From Pseudomonas sp. MPC6 (GTDB taxonomy: Bacteria > Pseudomonadota > Gammaproteobacteria > Pseudomonadales > Pseudomonadaceae): a stretch of DNA of 64,000 nucleotides. The notes under the pieces were generated by a model. The model saw nothing but the letters and a program-made list of their open reading frames with translations. It was not told where the DNA came from and made no database searches. Position numbers and translations under genes: made by a program. Positions 50,121 through 59,563 of this stretch are shown here, piece after piece. Position 1 is the first letter of the stretch, and every line of letters begins with the position of its first letter. The DNA lies in contig NZ_CP034783.1 in the NCBI RefSeq assembly GCF_006094435.1, forward strand, positions 2,755,001 to 2,819,000, read 5' to 3'.

Positions 50121-52865
50121 ATGTCCAGCCAACTGCCCATCTTCTTCGACCACAGCCGCCACAAGCTGCACGTCCTCAACGCCGACTTGACCCTCGACGT
50201 CCTGGCCTTCCACGGCGAAGAACAGCTGAGCCAGCCGTTCCACTACGTCGTCGAATTCACCTGCACCAAACAGGACCTCGCCGCCGACCAGCTGCTCAAC
50301 CGCGAGGCCCAGTTCAGCCTGCACCCCGTGCCGAAAAAGCTCACCTTCCTGACCAAGGACCTCAAGGTCAAACCGCTGCGCACCTTCAACGGCGTGATCA
50401 CCGCCTTCAAACGCCTGTCCGGCTCCGTCGACGAAGCCCGCTATGAAATCACCCTTGAGCCGCGCCTGGCATTGCTCGCCCGCGGCCAGCAGTTCCGCCT
50501 CTATCAACACCAGTCGGTGCCGGAAATCGTCGAACAGATCCTGCGCAGCCGCCACGATTTCCGCGGCCAGGACTTTTTCTTCAAGCTCACGCGCACCTAC
50601 CCCAAGCGCCTGCAAGTCATGCAATACGGCGAAAGCGACCCGGCCTTCATCGCCCGCCTGCTGGCCGAAGTCGGCATCTGGTACCGCTTCACCAGCGACG
50701 AGCGCCTGAAGATCGACGCCGTCGAATTCCATGACGACCAGCTGCATTACCAATCCGGCATCGAGCTGCCTTACCACTCACCCGCCGGCCTGAGCAGCAG
50801 CGAGCAGGACGGCGTCTGGTCCTTGCAAACCCACCACCAGGTGGTGGAACGCCAGGTCAATATCCGCACCTACCAGCACCGCGACGCCCGAGCTCACCTG
50901 GACGGCGAGATCGACCACACCCGCGGTGCGACCACCACCTACGGCGAGGCCTACCACTACGCCGAACCCTACAGCGCCCTCGGCGACCGCTACCAATTCT
51001 ACGAAGACCTGCCGCCGGAAACCGGCTACTTCTACGCCCGTCTGCAACACGAACGCTACCTCAACGACCAGACCCGCCTCAGCGGCACCAGCAGCAGCGC
51101 GACCCTGGCTCCCGGTCAGGTGCTGAAAATCACCGGCGGCGCGCCCCAGGCCTTCGCCCGCGGCACGGTGATCACCCACCTCAGCACCCGCGCCGCCCGC
51201 GATGCCAGCTTCGAAGCCCAATTCGAGGCCATCCCCTATTCGGAAAGCGTGTGCTTCCGCCCGCCACTGCTGGCCAAACCGCAAATCGCCGGCACCGTCC
51301 CGGCGCGGGTCAGCAACCCGCAAAAACACGATCCCTACGCCGAAATCGACGTCGAAGGGCGCTACCGCGTGCAGTTCCTGTTCGACCGCGACACCTGGAA
51401 CCCCGGCCAGGAAAGCATGTGGCTGCGCCTGGCCCGACCGTATGCCGGCGACACCCACGGCCTGCACCTGCCGCTGATCGCCGGCACCGAAGTGGCGGTG
51501 GCCTTCGAACAGGGCGACCCGGATCGGCCGTACATCGCCCATGCCCTGCACGACAGCGAACATCCGGACCACGTGACCCTGCGTGCGCGCAATTACAAAC
51601 GCAACGTGCTGCGCACGCCGGCCAATAACAAGCTGCGGATGGAGGACACGCGGGGCGAGGAACACGTCAAGCTCAGTACCGAGCACAGTGGCAAGAGCCA
51701 GCTGAATCTGGGGCATTTGGTCGATGCCGAGCAGAAAAAACGTGGTGCAGGGTTTGAGCTGCGTACCGATGGCTGGGGGGCGATTCGGGCGGGGAAGGGG
51801 TTGTTCATCAGTACCGATGAACAAGCCAAGGCCCACGGCCAGCAACTCGACATGACCGCGGCTATTGAACAACTGGAAAGCGCGCTGTCGTTGGCCCGTT
51901 CCCTGGCCAATGCCGCCTACAGCGGGCAAGCGACTCCTGGCGATATCGACAGCCAGACCCGCCTGAACCAGGCTCTCAAGGGGTTGGCGCAACCGGGGCT
52001 ATTGCTGCAGGCCCCGGCGGGCATCGGCCTGGTGAGTCCCGAAGCCCTGTGCCTGTCCTCCGGCAGCGCCAGCGTGGGCATCATGGCTGCGCACAACACC
52101 GACATCAGCGCCGGGCACGACGTCACCGCAGCGGCGGAAAGCGGCATCAGCCTGTTCGCAAAGCGCGCCGACCTGAAACTCAAGGCGGCCAAAGGCAAGG
52201 TCGAGCTGCACGCCCAGGGTAGCGATCTGCACGCCCTGGCCAAGACCGACATCAAGATCGAAAGCGTGGAAGGGCGCGTGGAGATCAGCGCGCCGGACGA
52301 ATTGCTGTTCCGCTGCGGCGGAGCCTACATCCGCCTGAAAGGTGGCGAGATCGAGCTGGGCGCGCCCGGCAACATCTACCTCAAGGCGGCCCATGTGCAA
52401 AAGCTCGGTGGCGCCAGCCTGGACACCCCGGCCACACCGCTACCGGCGGGTTATGCCGCCGGTTACACCGTGAAAGACGACGCCCAGGCGCCGGTGTCGT
52501 TCAACCGCTACCGGATCACTACCCAGCAAGGCGAAGTGTTCAACGGGGTGACCGACAAGGATGGCCAGACCATGAGTGTGCATACGCTGGTGCCGGGGGA
52601 TCTGAAAATCGAGTTTCCGGATTCAGAGCAATGGATCAGTTTTTCCGCTCCACAGGACCTGAATTATCAAGGCATCAAGTGCACCGCCACCATGGATGAT
52701 GGATCGGTCCTGCAAGGTGAGTTCGACAGTGAAAACAGGGCGAATTTTTATTCTTTCGCAGGGAAGTCGTGCGTGAAATTCGAGGTGGAGAACCTGGATA
52801 ACCTGGATAGCCAGCAAAGTGTACTCAGTGGTGCACAGAAATTGTTAAAGGAGCTTGCGGAGTAA
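50121..52865 (+). CDS. vgrG: VgrG type VI secretion spike protein
   Basis: A 914-residue VgrG: gp27-like N-terminal part (FHGEEQLSQPFHYVVEF, RYPKRLQVMQYGESDPAFIARLL), gp5-OB region (VSNPQKHDPYAEIDVEGRYR, SMWLRLARPYAG), DUF2345 beta-helix (ADLKLKAAKGKVELHAQG to the GAPGNIYLKAA block), and a C-terminal beta-rich extension from about 790 (SFNRYRITTQQGEVFNGVTD). That extension probably docks a cargo effector. The ATG has GGAAGG upstream. No other T6SS structural genes are nearby, so this is an orphan VgrG island; the effector gene starts five bases downstream. Confidence 0.93.
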   Translation: MSSQLPIFFDHSRHKLHVLNADLTLDVLAFHGEEQLSQPFHYVVEFTCTKQDLAADQLLNREAQFSLHPVPKKLTFLTKDLKVKPLRTFNGVITAFKRLSGSVDEARYEITLEPRLALLARGQQFRLYQHQSVPEIVEQILRSRHDFRGQDFFFKLTRTYPKRLQVMQYGESDPAFIARLLAEVGIWYRFTSDERLKIDAVEFHDDQLHYQSGIELPYHSPAGLSSSEQDGVWSLQTHHQVVERQVNIRTYQHRDARAHLDGEIDHTRGATTTYGEAYHYAEPYSALGDRYQFYEDLPPETGYFYARLQHERYLNDQTRLSGTSSSATLAPGQVLKITGGAPQAFARGTVITHLSTRAARDASFEAQFEAIPYSESVCFRPPLLAKPQIAGTVPARVSNPQKHDPYAEIDVEGRYRVQFLFDRDTWNPGQESMWLRLARPYAGDTHGLHLPLIAGTEVAVAFEQGDPDRPYIAHALHDSEHPDHVTLRARNYKRNVLRTPANNKLRMEDTRGEEHVKLSTEHSGKSQLNLGHLVDAEQKKRGAGFELRTDGWGAIRAGKGLFISTDEQAKAHGQQLDMTAAIEQLESALSLARSLANAAYSGQATPGDIDSQTRLNQALKGLAQPGLLLQAPAGIGLVSPEALCLSSGSASVGIMAAHNTDISAGHDVTAAAESGISLFAKRADLKLKAAKGKVELHAQGSDLHALAKTDIKIESVEGRVEISAPDELLFRCGGAYIRLKGGEIELGAPGNIYLKAAHVQKLGGASLDTPATPLPAGYAAGYTVKDDAQAPVSFNRYRITTQQGEVFNGVTDKDGQTMSVHTLVPGDLKIEFPDSEQWISFSAPQDLNYQGIKCTATMDDGSVLQGEFDSENRANFYSFAGKSCVKFEVENLDNLDSQQSVLSGAQKLLKELAE

Positions 52866-52870
52866 ATATT

Positions 52871-53644
52871 ATGGACTCTTTTTATCGGTATTACCTGGCT
52901 CAAGAAATTCATCCTGTAGATGATGAGGTTTTGAAGACCGCCCTTGAAAGCTTTGAGGGCGCAGCACTTAAGTTTTCTGCGGATTTTATAAGCGATGCGA
53001 AACAGCGAGAAAACTATAATCGTAATGTGAAGAGGGTCAAGGCAGAGGTCTTGAATCAAGTGAAGTCGGGTAGTATTTCTGTGAGAGAAGCAGCCAAGTT
53101 CTGTTACGAAATGCGAAACAAGATTATGGATGAAGTCAGGTTAAAGACCTCTGTGCATGGGCGAGCTGTTGCGCAAAAAAGAAAAATGGTTTCTCCTGAT
53201 CTGGAAAAATTAATAGAGGAGAAGGCACTTCGGAAATTTGGCAAAAAATTTTCCGATCTGAGCGGTCAGCAAAGAAATGCGATTCATTATGAGATTATAG
53301 AGTCTTCAGCGAGGCCGGATGCTAACTACAATGTGCTCAATAAGACATTAAAAATAATGGGTAAGGTGCTTATAGTTGTCACTATAACTTATGCCGCATA
53401 CGACATCATTAGTGCCGAAAACAAATCAAGAGCGGCGATCAAGCAGGGAGTCACAGTAGGAGGCGGTTTTGTAGGGACCGTGGTAGCTAGTGCTGCTGTG
53501 TCAACAGTCTGTGGACCGGGAGCGCCAGTGTGCACGATCGCGCTTTTACTCGCTGGAGGATTCACTGGTGGGTGGGCTGCGACGGAACTTATCGAGTCGA
53601 TGGATGATGAAACTGAAGAGTTTTCTAAATGGCAGGTCCAATAG
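52871..53644 (+). CDS. Putative membrane-acting type VI effector with glycine-rich hydrophobic domain
   Basis: A 257-residue protein, AT-rich compared with vgrG. The N-terminal part is helical (CYEMRNKIMDEVRLKTSVHG, then KFGKKFSDLSGQQRNAIHYE). The C-terminal part has a hydrophobic helix (162-180) and glycine-zipper-like segments at 193-214 and 219-238 (VTVGGGFVGTVVAS, LLLAGGFTGGWAAT). No enzyme motif is seen. By position, right after vgrG, and by the zipper pattern, it is likely a pore-forming or membrane-disrupting toxin. ATG has GGAG eight bases upstream. Confidence 0.65.
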   Translation: MDSFYRYYLAQEIHPVDDEVLKTALESFEGAALKFSADFISDAKQRENYNRNVKRVKAEVLNQVKSGSISVREAAKFCYEMRNKIMDEVRLKTSVHGRAVAQKRKMVSPDLEKLIEEKALRKFGKKFSDLSGQQRNAIHYEIIESSARPDANYNVLNKTLKIMGKVLIVVTITYAAYDIISAENKSRAAIKQGVTVGGGFVGTVVASAAVSTVCGPGAPVCTIALLLAGGFTGGWAATELIESMDDETEEFSKWQVQ

Positions 53645-53742
53645 GGCGGTGAGGGAGTGTCTTACGTTTAGTATGGGGTGATGAAATATAATTTAGGCTG
53701 CGATACGATGATTTGCAAGAAGATGTGTCAAAGGGAGGGAGG

Positions 53743-54123
53743 ATGAATTTCGAATCGGTTAAGCTTTGTTTGGTGGTTGCGCCGCTATTGATCAGCATTG
53801 TTGGTGTAGGTGTAAATTGTTACATCGCTCATCGTGATCTTGATGTGGTGCTCAGTGTTTTTAAAAAAAGTTACGCTGTAACATACTATGGAAGGATGCC
53901 GCCGGGAAAATGGTCGTTTGCCACACGGCTTTTTTTAGCTTCAAATTTATCGGGGACCATTGCTTGGTCGAGTAGGTATATTCGACGTGGGATGCTTGAT
54001 CCTGAGGAACTTGCTCGGTTGCCAGTATCGATAAAGACGCGGATGATATGGTCTTCCGTGCTTACCACTGGTGGGTTTGTAGGGCTGTGCGCAGTATTTG
54101 TTGTGCTCGTGATTTTGAAGTAA
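53743..54123 (+). CDS. Putative membrane immunity protein for the adjacent effector
   Basis: A 126-residue protein with two membrane helices (LCLVVAPLLISIVGVGVNCY and VLTTGGFVGLCAVFVVLVIL) bracketing a basic central loop (YYGRMPPGKWSF, RYIRRGMLDPEEL). It is AT-rich like the effector gene, starts 98 bases after it, and has a strong GGGAGGGAGG site before ATG 53743. An inner-membrane immunity protein is expected if the effector acts on membranes. The pairing is inferred from position and topology. Confidence 0.6.
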   Translation: MNFESVKLCLVVAPLLISIVGVGVNCYIAHRDLDVVLSVFKKSYAVTYYGRMPPGKWSFATRLFLASNLSGTIAWSSRYIRRGMLDPEELARLPVSIKTRMIWSSVLTTGGFVGLCAVFVVLVILK

Positions 54124-54311
54124 CGGGCGAGTCAATAATAAAGGCACTCGTTCATAACTACTAAATTTTTAAAGTGTTGGCAGAGCTTTGGCTTTGCTGT
54201 TGTCAGGCCTCGCCCATTTCGGTTATGACTTCACTGAAACGCGACTGCCGCCTGCACGGCCCCAGTGTTTCATTAGGTACCTGCTGGAGCAGCTTGAAAA
54301 TGCCTGAGGCC

Positions 54312-54334
54312 GGCCCCCTTGGAGAAAGGGGGCC
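54312..54334. terminator. Strong hairpin between immunity candidate and LtaS-like gene
   Basis: GGCCCCCTT, loop GGAGA, AAGGGGGCC. No T tract follows on either strand. It lies where the island and the minus-strand LtaS-like operon converge and may serve as a 3' stem for the latter. Confidence 0.5.
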
Positions 54335-54345
54335 AGTGCAACACA

Positions 54346-56382
54346 TCACTCACGCACGTTCTGGTACAGCATCAACCGCGAAGTCTCATGCATCCCGCGA
54401 GTCAACTCCACCAAACGCTTGAACTCATCAGGGTTTTTCTCGGCCACATTATCCAGCGGCGTCTTTGAAGCCAGGTCGTGCAGCGTCGGCGAGCTGCCGT
54501 CGTGTTCCATCTGCACCATATAGTGCTGGGTGACGCCGGCAATCAACGGGAAGGTGCCTTCGCGCAATACCAGCGGCACCACACGCTCTCCCTCGGGTGC
54601 AGGTTGCTGGATGTCGCGGCCCATGCCGCTGTTGCGGAATTCGAGGCCGGCCATGCCGGCGACGGTGGGCAGCAAGTCCACCAGGCCCACGGCTTCCTTG
54701 ACGTTACGCGTGCCGAGCAGGCCCGGTGCGTGGATGATCATCGGCACCGCGTTGCTTTCCAGGCCCAGTTGCTCGTAGGCCGGGGCCAGGAACGGGATCT
54801 GGGCGATGCGGGTGTTGTGGTCGCCAAACAGCACGAAAATGGTGTTGTCGTACCAGCCGCCGGCCTTGGCGATTTCCATCAGGCGACCGATGTTGAAGTC
54901 CAGCAGGCGCACGGCGTTGTACTGTTCGACACTGCGCGATCCTGCAGCCTGGACTTCGGCCAGGGTAGGGTGCTTGACCTCGAAGCCGTCATTGGTCTTG
55001 GGAATGGTGAAGGGGCGGTGGTTGCCGGCCGTCTGCACGTAGGCGAAGAACGGTTTGTCCTTGGGCAGCGCTTGCAGGATCTGGTCGGTTTCCTTGAACA
55101 GGTCGAGGTCGGAAATGCCCCAGACATCCACCACCGGGGACTTCCAGTCGCGCTCTTCGAACAGGCGAACGCCGTCGATGCTCTGTCGGATCAGGGCATT
55201 CATGTTGGCCCAGCCGGAGTTGCCGCCGATGGTGTAGAGCTTCTCGTAACCGGTGAAGGCGTTGATCAGGGTGTGCTGTTTGGTGATCAACGGATTACGG
55301 GTCGCGGTTTCCTGGCGAGTGACGTCAGGTACTCCGCTGATGCTGGCCCAGACGGTTTTCGCGGTCCCGGTCACCGGCACGTAGAAGTGCTCGAAGAACC
55401 AGCTCTGCGTGGCCAGGCGATCGATGTTCGGGGTCGGATTGATCGGGTTGCCATAGGCGCCGACGGCGCTGGTGCCCAGGGATTCGAGCATGACGAACAT
55501 CACGTTCGGTGGGCGGTTGCCCGGTACTTTGTAAGGTTGCGGCGCCTGGTGACGGACGAAATCAAGGCGTTGCGGGTCAGGTTGTGCGACCCCCAGGTAC
55601 TTGGCCATGACGGGATAGTGTTGGCGCACCTGCGCTTCGTCGTAGCGCGACTGGCCGACCTTGACCGTGTCGTAAAGGAAAATCACCGGGTTCAGGCCCA
55701 GTGCGGCGACCTGGTTGTTACCCGAGAAGAACGCGTCGCTCCAGCGCAACGGCACCGGGTTTTCCAGGTTCATGTTCTCGACACGGCCCAGAATGCCCAG
55801 CAACACCACCACCACCATCACCGCGCTGCCCCAGGTGACGGAGAGCGGGTGAATGACTTTGCGCGGGCGGTCCAGGGTCACGCGTTCCAGGCGCACCAGA
55901 GCCAGGGTCACCAGGGCGACGGTCGCCAGCCAACCCAGTGAAATCCAGATCACCGGGTAGGTCTGCCAGACCATGTCCCGGGAGATTTGCGCATCTTCGA
56001 TAAAACGCAGCACGGTGGCGTTGATTCTCACGCCCAGGTACGCGTAATGGCCGAAATCGATGATGTAGATCAGCAGCATGACGCTGAAGATCGCGGCCAG
56101 GTACACCCGTGCGATGCGGCGCAGCAGGCGGCTGGTGGTGAGGTTCCAGCGCGGGATCCACGCCAGCAGCGCCACTGGCAACATCACCAGGATGGCCAGG
56201 CGCAGGTCGAAACGAAAGCCGATGCCCAGGGTTTCCAGCACGGCCGGTTCAGCGCTCAACGCGTTGGCGTCAAAGCCGGAAAAGCCGAAGAAGAACACCA
56301 CCCGCAGCAGTGCAAACAGCACAAACGCAATGGCTATTGCGCCCAGCCAGTAATGTAAACGTCTCGATTGCAGCCAACCCAT
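54346..56382 (-). CDS. LtaS-like membrane sulfatase-fold phosphoglycerol/phosphoethanolamine-type transferase
   Basis: A 678-residue protein with five N-terminal membrane helices and a periplasmic sulfatase-fold domain: NVMFVMLESLGTSAVGAYG (metal Glu), Thr nucleophile region TGTAKTVWASISGVPD, and FGDHNTR (metal Asp/His). LtaS-family enzymes transfer glycerol phosphate from phosphatidylglycerol; in Gram-negatives the acceptors are periplasmic or surface glycans. It is the last gene of an operon with a sialidase-like and a membrane protein. Confidence 0.85.
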   Translation of the reverse strand: MGWLQSRRLHYWLGAIAIAFVLFALLRVVFFFGFSGFDANALSAEPAVLETLGIGFRFDLRLAILVMLPVALLAWIPRWNLTTSRLLRRIARVYLAAIFSVMLLIYIIDFGHYAYLGVRINATVLRFIEDAQISRDMVWQTYPVIWISLGWLATVALVTLALVRLERVTLDRPRKVIHPLSVTWGSAVMVVVVLLGILGRVENMNLENPVPLRWSDAFFSGNNQVAALGLNPVIFLYDTVKVGQSRYDEAQVRQHYPVMAKYLGVAQPDPQRLDFVRHQAPQPYKVPGNRPPNVMFVMLESLGTSAVGAYGNPINPTPNIDRLATQSWFFEHFYVPVTGTAKTVWASISGVPDVTRQETATRNPLITKQHTLINAFTGYEKLYTIGGNSGWANMNALIRQSIDGVRLFEERDWKSPVVDVWGISDLDLFKETDQILQALPKDKPFFAYVQTAGNHRPFTIPKTNDGFEVKHPTLAEVQAAGSRSVEQYNAVRLLDFNIGRLMEIAKAGGWYDNTIFVLFGDHNTRIAQIPFLAPAYEQLGLESNAVPMIIHAPGLLGTRNVKEAVGLVDLLPTVAGMAGLEFRNSGMGRDIQQPAPEGERVVPLVLREGTFPLIAGVTQHYMVQMEHDGSSPTLHDLASKTPLDNVAEKNPDEFKRLVELTRGMHETSRLMLYQNVRE

Positions 56383-56409
56383 CCATGTTCCCCTAAAAAA
56401 TTCGTGAAT

Positions 56410-57012
56410 CTAGTTTCGCACTGAGCCGCGCAGCGAGTTCAGCCAGCCAAAGGTCCGGCGCACGGCCAACACCAGCAGTGCCAGGCAGCAATACAGGCCC
56501 AGCAGCGGATCAACCAGGTAATCCCAATAATTGTGCGAGGGCTTGATGCCGGCGATGAACGCCAGGGTCGCGCCGGCCAGCATCACGACGGCCAGATAGC
56601 TGCGCAGGTAAAACAGGGCCATCGTCAGCACGGCGACGAACACCAGCATCGGGCGCGGGCTGAAGCCGAGCCGATACGGGTCCAGGTCACTCAAGCCCAG
56701 GGTGGCCGGGTACAGCGCCAGGGCCATCACGGCAAAGAGGACCAATACGCTGGTTTGACCGTGCTGCGCGGGCGGCAGGAAGTCCATTCGACGCAAGCAA
56801 CCCCAGGCCATGAACACCAGGGTCGTGACCGCAAGGTCATCGATGTGGCTGCGCAAGTACGCGGCCAGGGTCAAGCCGTCCAGCGGGATGAAGCTGGCGG
56901 CCAGCAAAGCGAGCAATAGCGCGACGCGCCAGGCCTTGCTCAAGCCAAAAGACGGCAGCAGCAGGAAGAGGATCATTGCGAAGCTGATATGGGCTTGCCA
57001 GAGGTTGATCAA
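56410..57012 (-). CDS. Integral membrane protein of unknown function (200 aa)
   Basis: About six hydrophobic segments; recognisable stretches are LWQAHISFAMILFLLLPSFG and PSHNYWDYLVDPLLGLYCCL. The ending RRTFGWLNSLRG is basic and cytoplasmic. I do not recognise the family. The ATG overlaps the sialidase-like stop by four bases, so it is translated with it, and the LtaS-like gene follows 27 bases later. Confidence 0.8.
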   Translation of the reverse strand: MINLWQAHISFAMILFLLLPSFGLSKAWRVALLLALLAASFIPLDGLTLAAYLRSHIDDLAVTTLVFMAWGCLRRMDFLPPAQHGQTSVLVLFAVMALALYPATLGLSDLDPYRLGFSPRPMLVFVAVLTMALFYLRSYLAVVMLAGATLAFIAGIKPSHNYWDYLVDPLLGLYCCLALLVLAVRRTFGWLNSLRGSVRN

Positions 57013-58307
57013 GGGGCGCGCTCCGACAGCCAGGCATCGTTGAAAGTCACGTGTTTGATGAAGGTGTTGTTCCAGGAATACACCAGGTGATACAGACCGT
57101 CGGGACTGCGGATGAAGTAGGGGTACTCATATTCGAATTCGCAGCCCTGGCTTTTGCAGACACGGGTGTCGAGGTTGCTCAGGAACTGGGCTTCGAGCGG
57201 TTGGCGGAGCGCGCCACTGGAACCGCGAAACTCCTGGCCGATGATTTCCTTGTAGGCCTCGGGTGAAAACGGCGCACCCAAGGGGTCAGGCGATTTGTCC
57301 AGGTCCCGAAGCGAGCGCCAATCGTCCATCTCCGCGTCGGTACCGTACAGGCTCAGCTTGAAGCGCCCCTCCTGCAGGTCATTGAGCGCTACCAGCAACC
57401 CGCGTTCGGGGGTCGCGACCGCCGCCAACGAGGAGTTCGGATTCGATGGATCGAGCGGGTAGGGTTCGCTCCAGGTTTGCCCGGCATCTTCAGTGCGGGT
57501 CGCCAGCACCCGGTGGTGGACGTTGCCGGCGTAGCGCAGCAAGGCCACACCGCGCTGCCCATCCAGTGGAACCACCGCGGGTTGCAGGGAGTTATTACCG
57601 TGGCTGATGCGGTATTTATCGATCACATCGCCGTCTGCACTCAAATACAGGTACTCGGCAAACTTGCCGAGAAACTCGTGATAGACCGGCAGGCCGATCG
57701 AGCCGTCGGCATGAAACACCGGTGCCGAGCGGACCAGGGTGCTGATATTCAGGAAGGGTGAAGTGATCAATTGGCGCGGTTCGGACCACTGCCGACCAAA
57801 GTCGTCCGAGACCATCACGTTGACCGCACTGCCGGCCCAGCCGCCCATGGACACAGACACGTAGAACAGCCAGAGGCGATTGTCCGGCGCGAGTGCGACC
57901 ACCGGGTTACCCAGCTTGCGAATGTATTTGCGGGTGCCCTGCTGGGTCGAGTCACGCGTCGCCAGGACCTGTTCCGCACCCCATTCACCGGAGTTGGCGT
58001 CGAAGCGGGCGGAGCGCACCTGCACGTCGGAGGCGCCTTCGCGACTGCCGGCGAACCAGACCGCCATCAGGCTGCCGTCAGGCAAGGCGGTGACCGCCGA
58101 GGAATGCACGAAGTCCACCAGCCCGGACGAGGCGAACCGGCTGGTATAGATGGGCTTGGCCACTTTATCGGCCGCCGCCATGACCGGTTTCATCAGGGCA
58201 AAGGAAGAGTGAACGGGGGCCGGATGGGTGAACCATGCGCCCGCAAACAGGCAGGCAAGGGCAAGGTAGGCACCGAAGGCGGGAAGACTGGGAAGTTTGA
58301 TGCGCAT
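57009..58307 (-). CDS. Exo-alpha-sialidase/neuraminidase-like BNR-repeat protein
   Basis: A 432-residue protein with an N-terminal hydrophobic signal or anchor (AYLALACLFAGAWF) and a six-bladed propeller. Asp-box-like turns include SDDFGRQWSEP and TEDAGQTWSEPYPLDPSNPN. A conserved block VDFVHSSAVTALPDGSLMAV lies near the N-terminus, and the SLAAVATPERGLLVALND block fits the sialidase family. Sialic acid specificity cannot be assumed; a phosphoglycerol- or other glycan substrate is possible given the LtaS-like partner. It is the first gene of a three-gene operon. Confidence 0.8.
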   Translation of the reverse strand: MRIKLPSLPAFGAYLALACLFAGAWFTHPAPVHSSFALMKPVMAAADKVAKPIYTSRFASSGLVDFVHSSAVTALPDGSLMAVWFAGSREGASDVQVRSARFDANSGEWGAEQVLATRDSTQQGTRKYIRKLGNPVVALAPDNRLWLFYVSVSMGGWAGSAVNVMVSDDFGRQWSEPRQLITSPFLNISTLVRSAPVFHADGSIGLPVYHEFLGKFAEYLYLSADGDVIDKYRISHGNNSLQPAVVPLDGQRGVALLRYAGNVHHRVLATRTEDAGQTWSEPYPLDPSNPNSSLAAVATPERGLLVALNDLQEGRFKLSLYGTDAEMDDWRSLRDLDKSPDPLGAPFSPEAYKEIIGQEFRGSSGALRQPLEAQFLSNLDTRVCKSQGCEFEYEYPYFIRSPDGLYHLVYSWNNTFIKHVTFNDAWLSERAP

Positions 58308-58519
58308 AATAAAGGCAGAAGAGCATCTCGTGGCCCGGGCAAGCGCCGTAACCTATCACTAGTAGTCGACATCCCGTTGTTTAACGAGCCGTTGAATTGT
58401 AAGCAAATATTTGTAGGGTTTTTCCCGGCCGAAACCGGTACGTGCGGCACCTTCTAGGACCAGTGTTTGCGGCGTTTAACCGATGTTTGACCGTCAGTCT
58501 GAAACACCGTTTGCGCAGA
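58308..58519. promoter_or_regulatory. Gap between TerC gene and sialidase-like operon
   Basis: A 212-base gap that must hold the promoter of the minus-strand sialidase-like operon. An imperfect inverted repeat (CGATGTTT at about 58482 and AAACATCG at about 58523, with CAGTCTGA/CAGACT inside) reaches into the end of the TerC gene and may be its terminator stem. No T tract is seen. Confidence 0.35.
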
Positions 58520-59563
58520 CTAAACATCGCTGGGTTTCGTCCATTTCTTGCTGTTGCTGCACCTTTTGGCCGTTCCCGGATCTCGTTCATTGATCTTCGC
58601 CAGCGCCTGGGGGTTTTTCCGGTTGCGCAACAGGCTCAACAGCACCGAGGCCAGGATGATGCCGGCGACCAGCCCCAGCGACCATTGGATCGGCACATGA
58701 AACCACGGCATGAGCAACATCTTGCCGCCAATGAATACCAGGACGATCGCCAGCCCGTATTTGAGCAGATGGAAGCGCTCCGCCATATCGGCGAGCAGGA
58801 AGTACAGGGCGCGCAAGCCCATGATCGCAAAGATGTTGGAGGTGAACACGATGAAGGGATCGGTGGTGATGGCGAGGATCGCCGGGATGCTGTCGACCGC
58901 GAATATCAGGTCGCTGGCCTCGATCAGGACCATCACCAGAAACATCGGCGTCGCCCAGCGCACGCCGTCCAGCCGCACGAAGAACCGCTCGCCGTGAAAG
59001 CCATCGGTCACGCGCAAATGACGTCGCAGCCAGCGCAGTAACGGGTTCCTGGCCAGGTCGGGCTGCTGGTTGGCGAAGATCAGCATCTTGACCCCGGTGA
59101 TCATCAGGAACGCGCCGAAGACATACAGCAGCCAGGCGAATTGCGACACCAGCCAGACCCCGGCGAAAATCATCAGGGTGCGCATCACGATGGCGCCCAG
59201 CACGCCATACAGCAGGACTCGGCGCTGTAACTCCGGCGGCACGGCGAAGTAGCCGAAGATCATGACGAAGACGAACATGTTGTCGATCGACAGCGATTGC
59301 TCGATCAGGTAGCCCGTGAGGAATTCAAGGGTCTTGCGCTGGGCGACCTGCGCGCCAAAAGTGTCGTTCAGGTACCACCAGAGCAGGGCGGCGAAAGCCA
59401 GCGCCAGGCCGCTCCAGGCGATGACCCAGGCCAACGCCTCGCGGACGGACACGCGATGCGCCTTGCGTCCGCCGAACACGAAAAGGTCCAGCGCCAGCAT
59501 GCAGACGATGAAGGCGATGAAGCTGGCCCACATCCAGGGTTCGCCGATGTTCATGGGGGACAT
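58520..59563 (-). CDS. TerC/Alx family membrane protein
   Basis: A 347-residue TerC protein with about nine membrane helices. The conserved acidic metal motifs are LIEQSLSIDNMFVFVMIFGY in the first half and LIEASDLIFAVDSIPAILAI in the second. Family members export manganese or load metals onto exported proteins. The ATG at 59563 has GGGAA upstream. No yybP-ykoY-type leader fits into the roughly 200-base gap upstream, so riboswitch control is not supported. Confidence 0.93.
   Translation of the reverse strand: MSPMNIGEPWMWASFIAFIVCMLALDLFVFGGRKAHRVSVREALAWVIAWSGLALAFAALLWWYLNDTFGAQVAQRKTLEFLTGYLIEQSLSIDNMFVFVMIFGYFAVPPELQRRVLLYGVLGAIVMRTLMIFAGVWLVSQFAWLLYVFGAFLMITGVKMLIFANQQPDLARNPLLRWLRRHLRVTDGFHGERFFVRLDGVRWATPMFLVMVLIEASDLIFAVDSIPAILAITTDPFIVFTSNIFAIMGLRALYFLLADMAERFHLLKYGLAIVLVFIGGKMLLMPWFHVPIQWSLGLVAGIILASVLLSLLRNRKNPQALAKINERDPGTAKRCSNSKKWTKPSDV

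Noticed and set aside
50121..54123. Full type VI secretion cluster or prophage tail
   Set aside because: Only vgrG and two cargo-like genes are present; no tss/tail sheath, baseplate or integrase genes are nearby.
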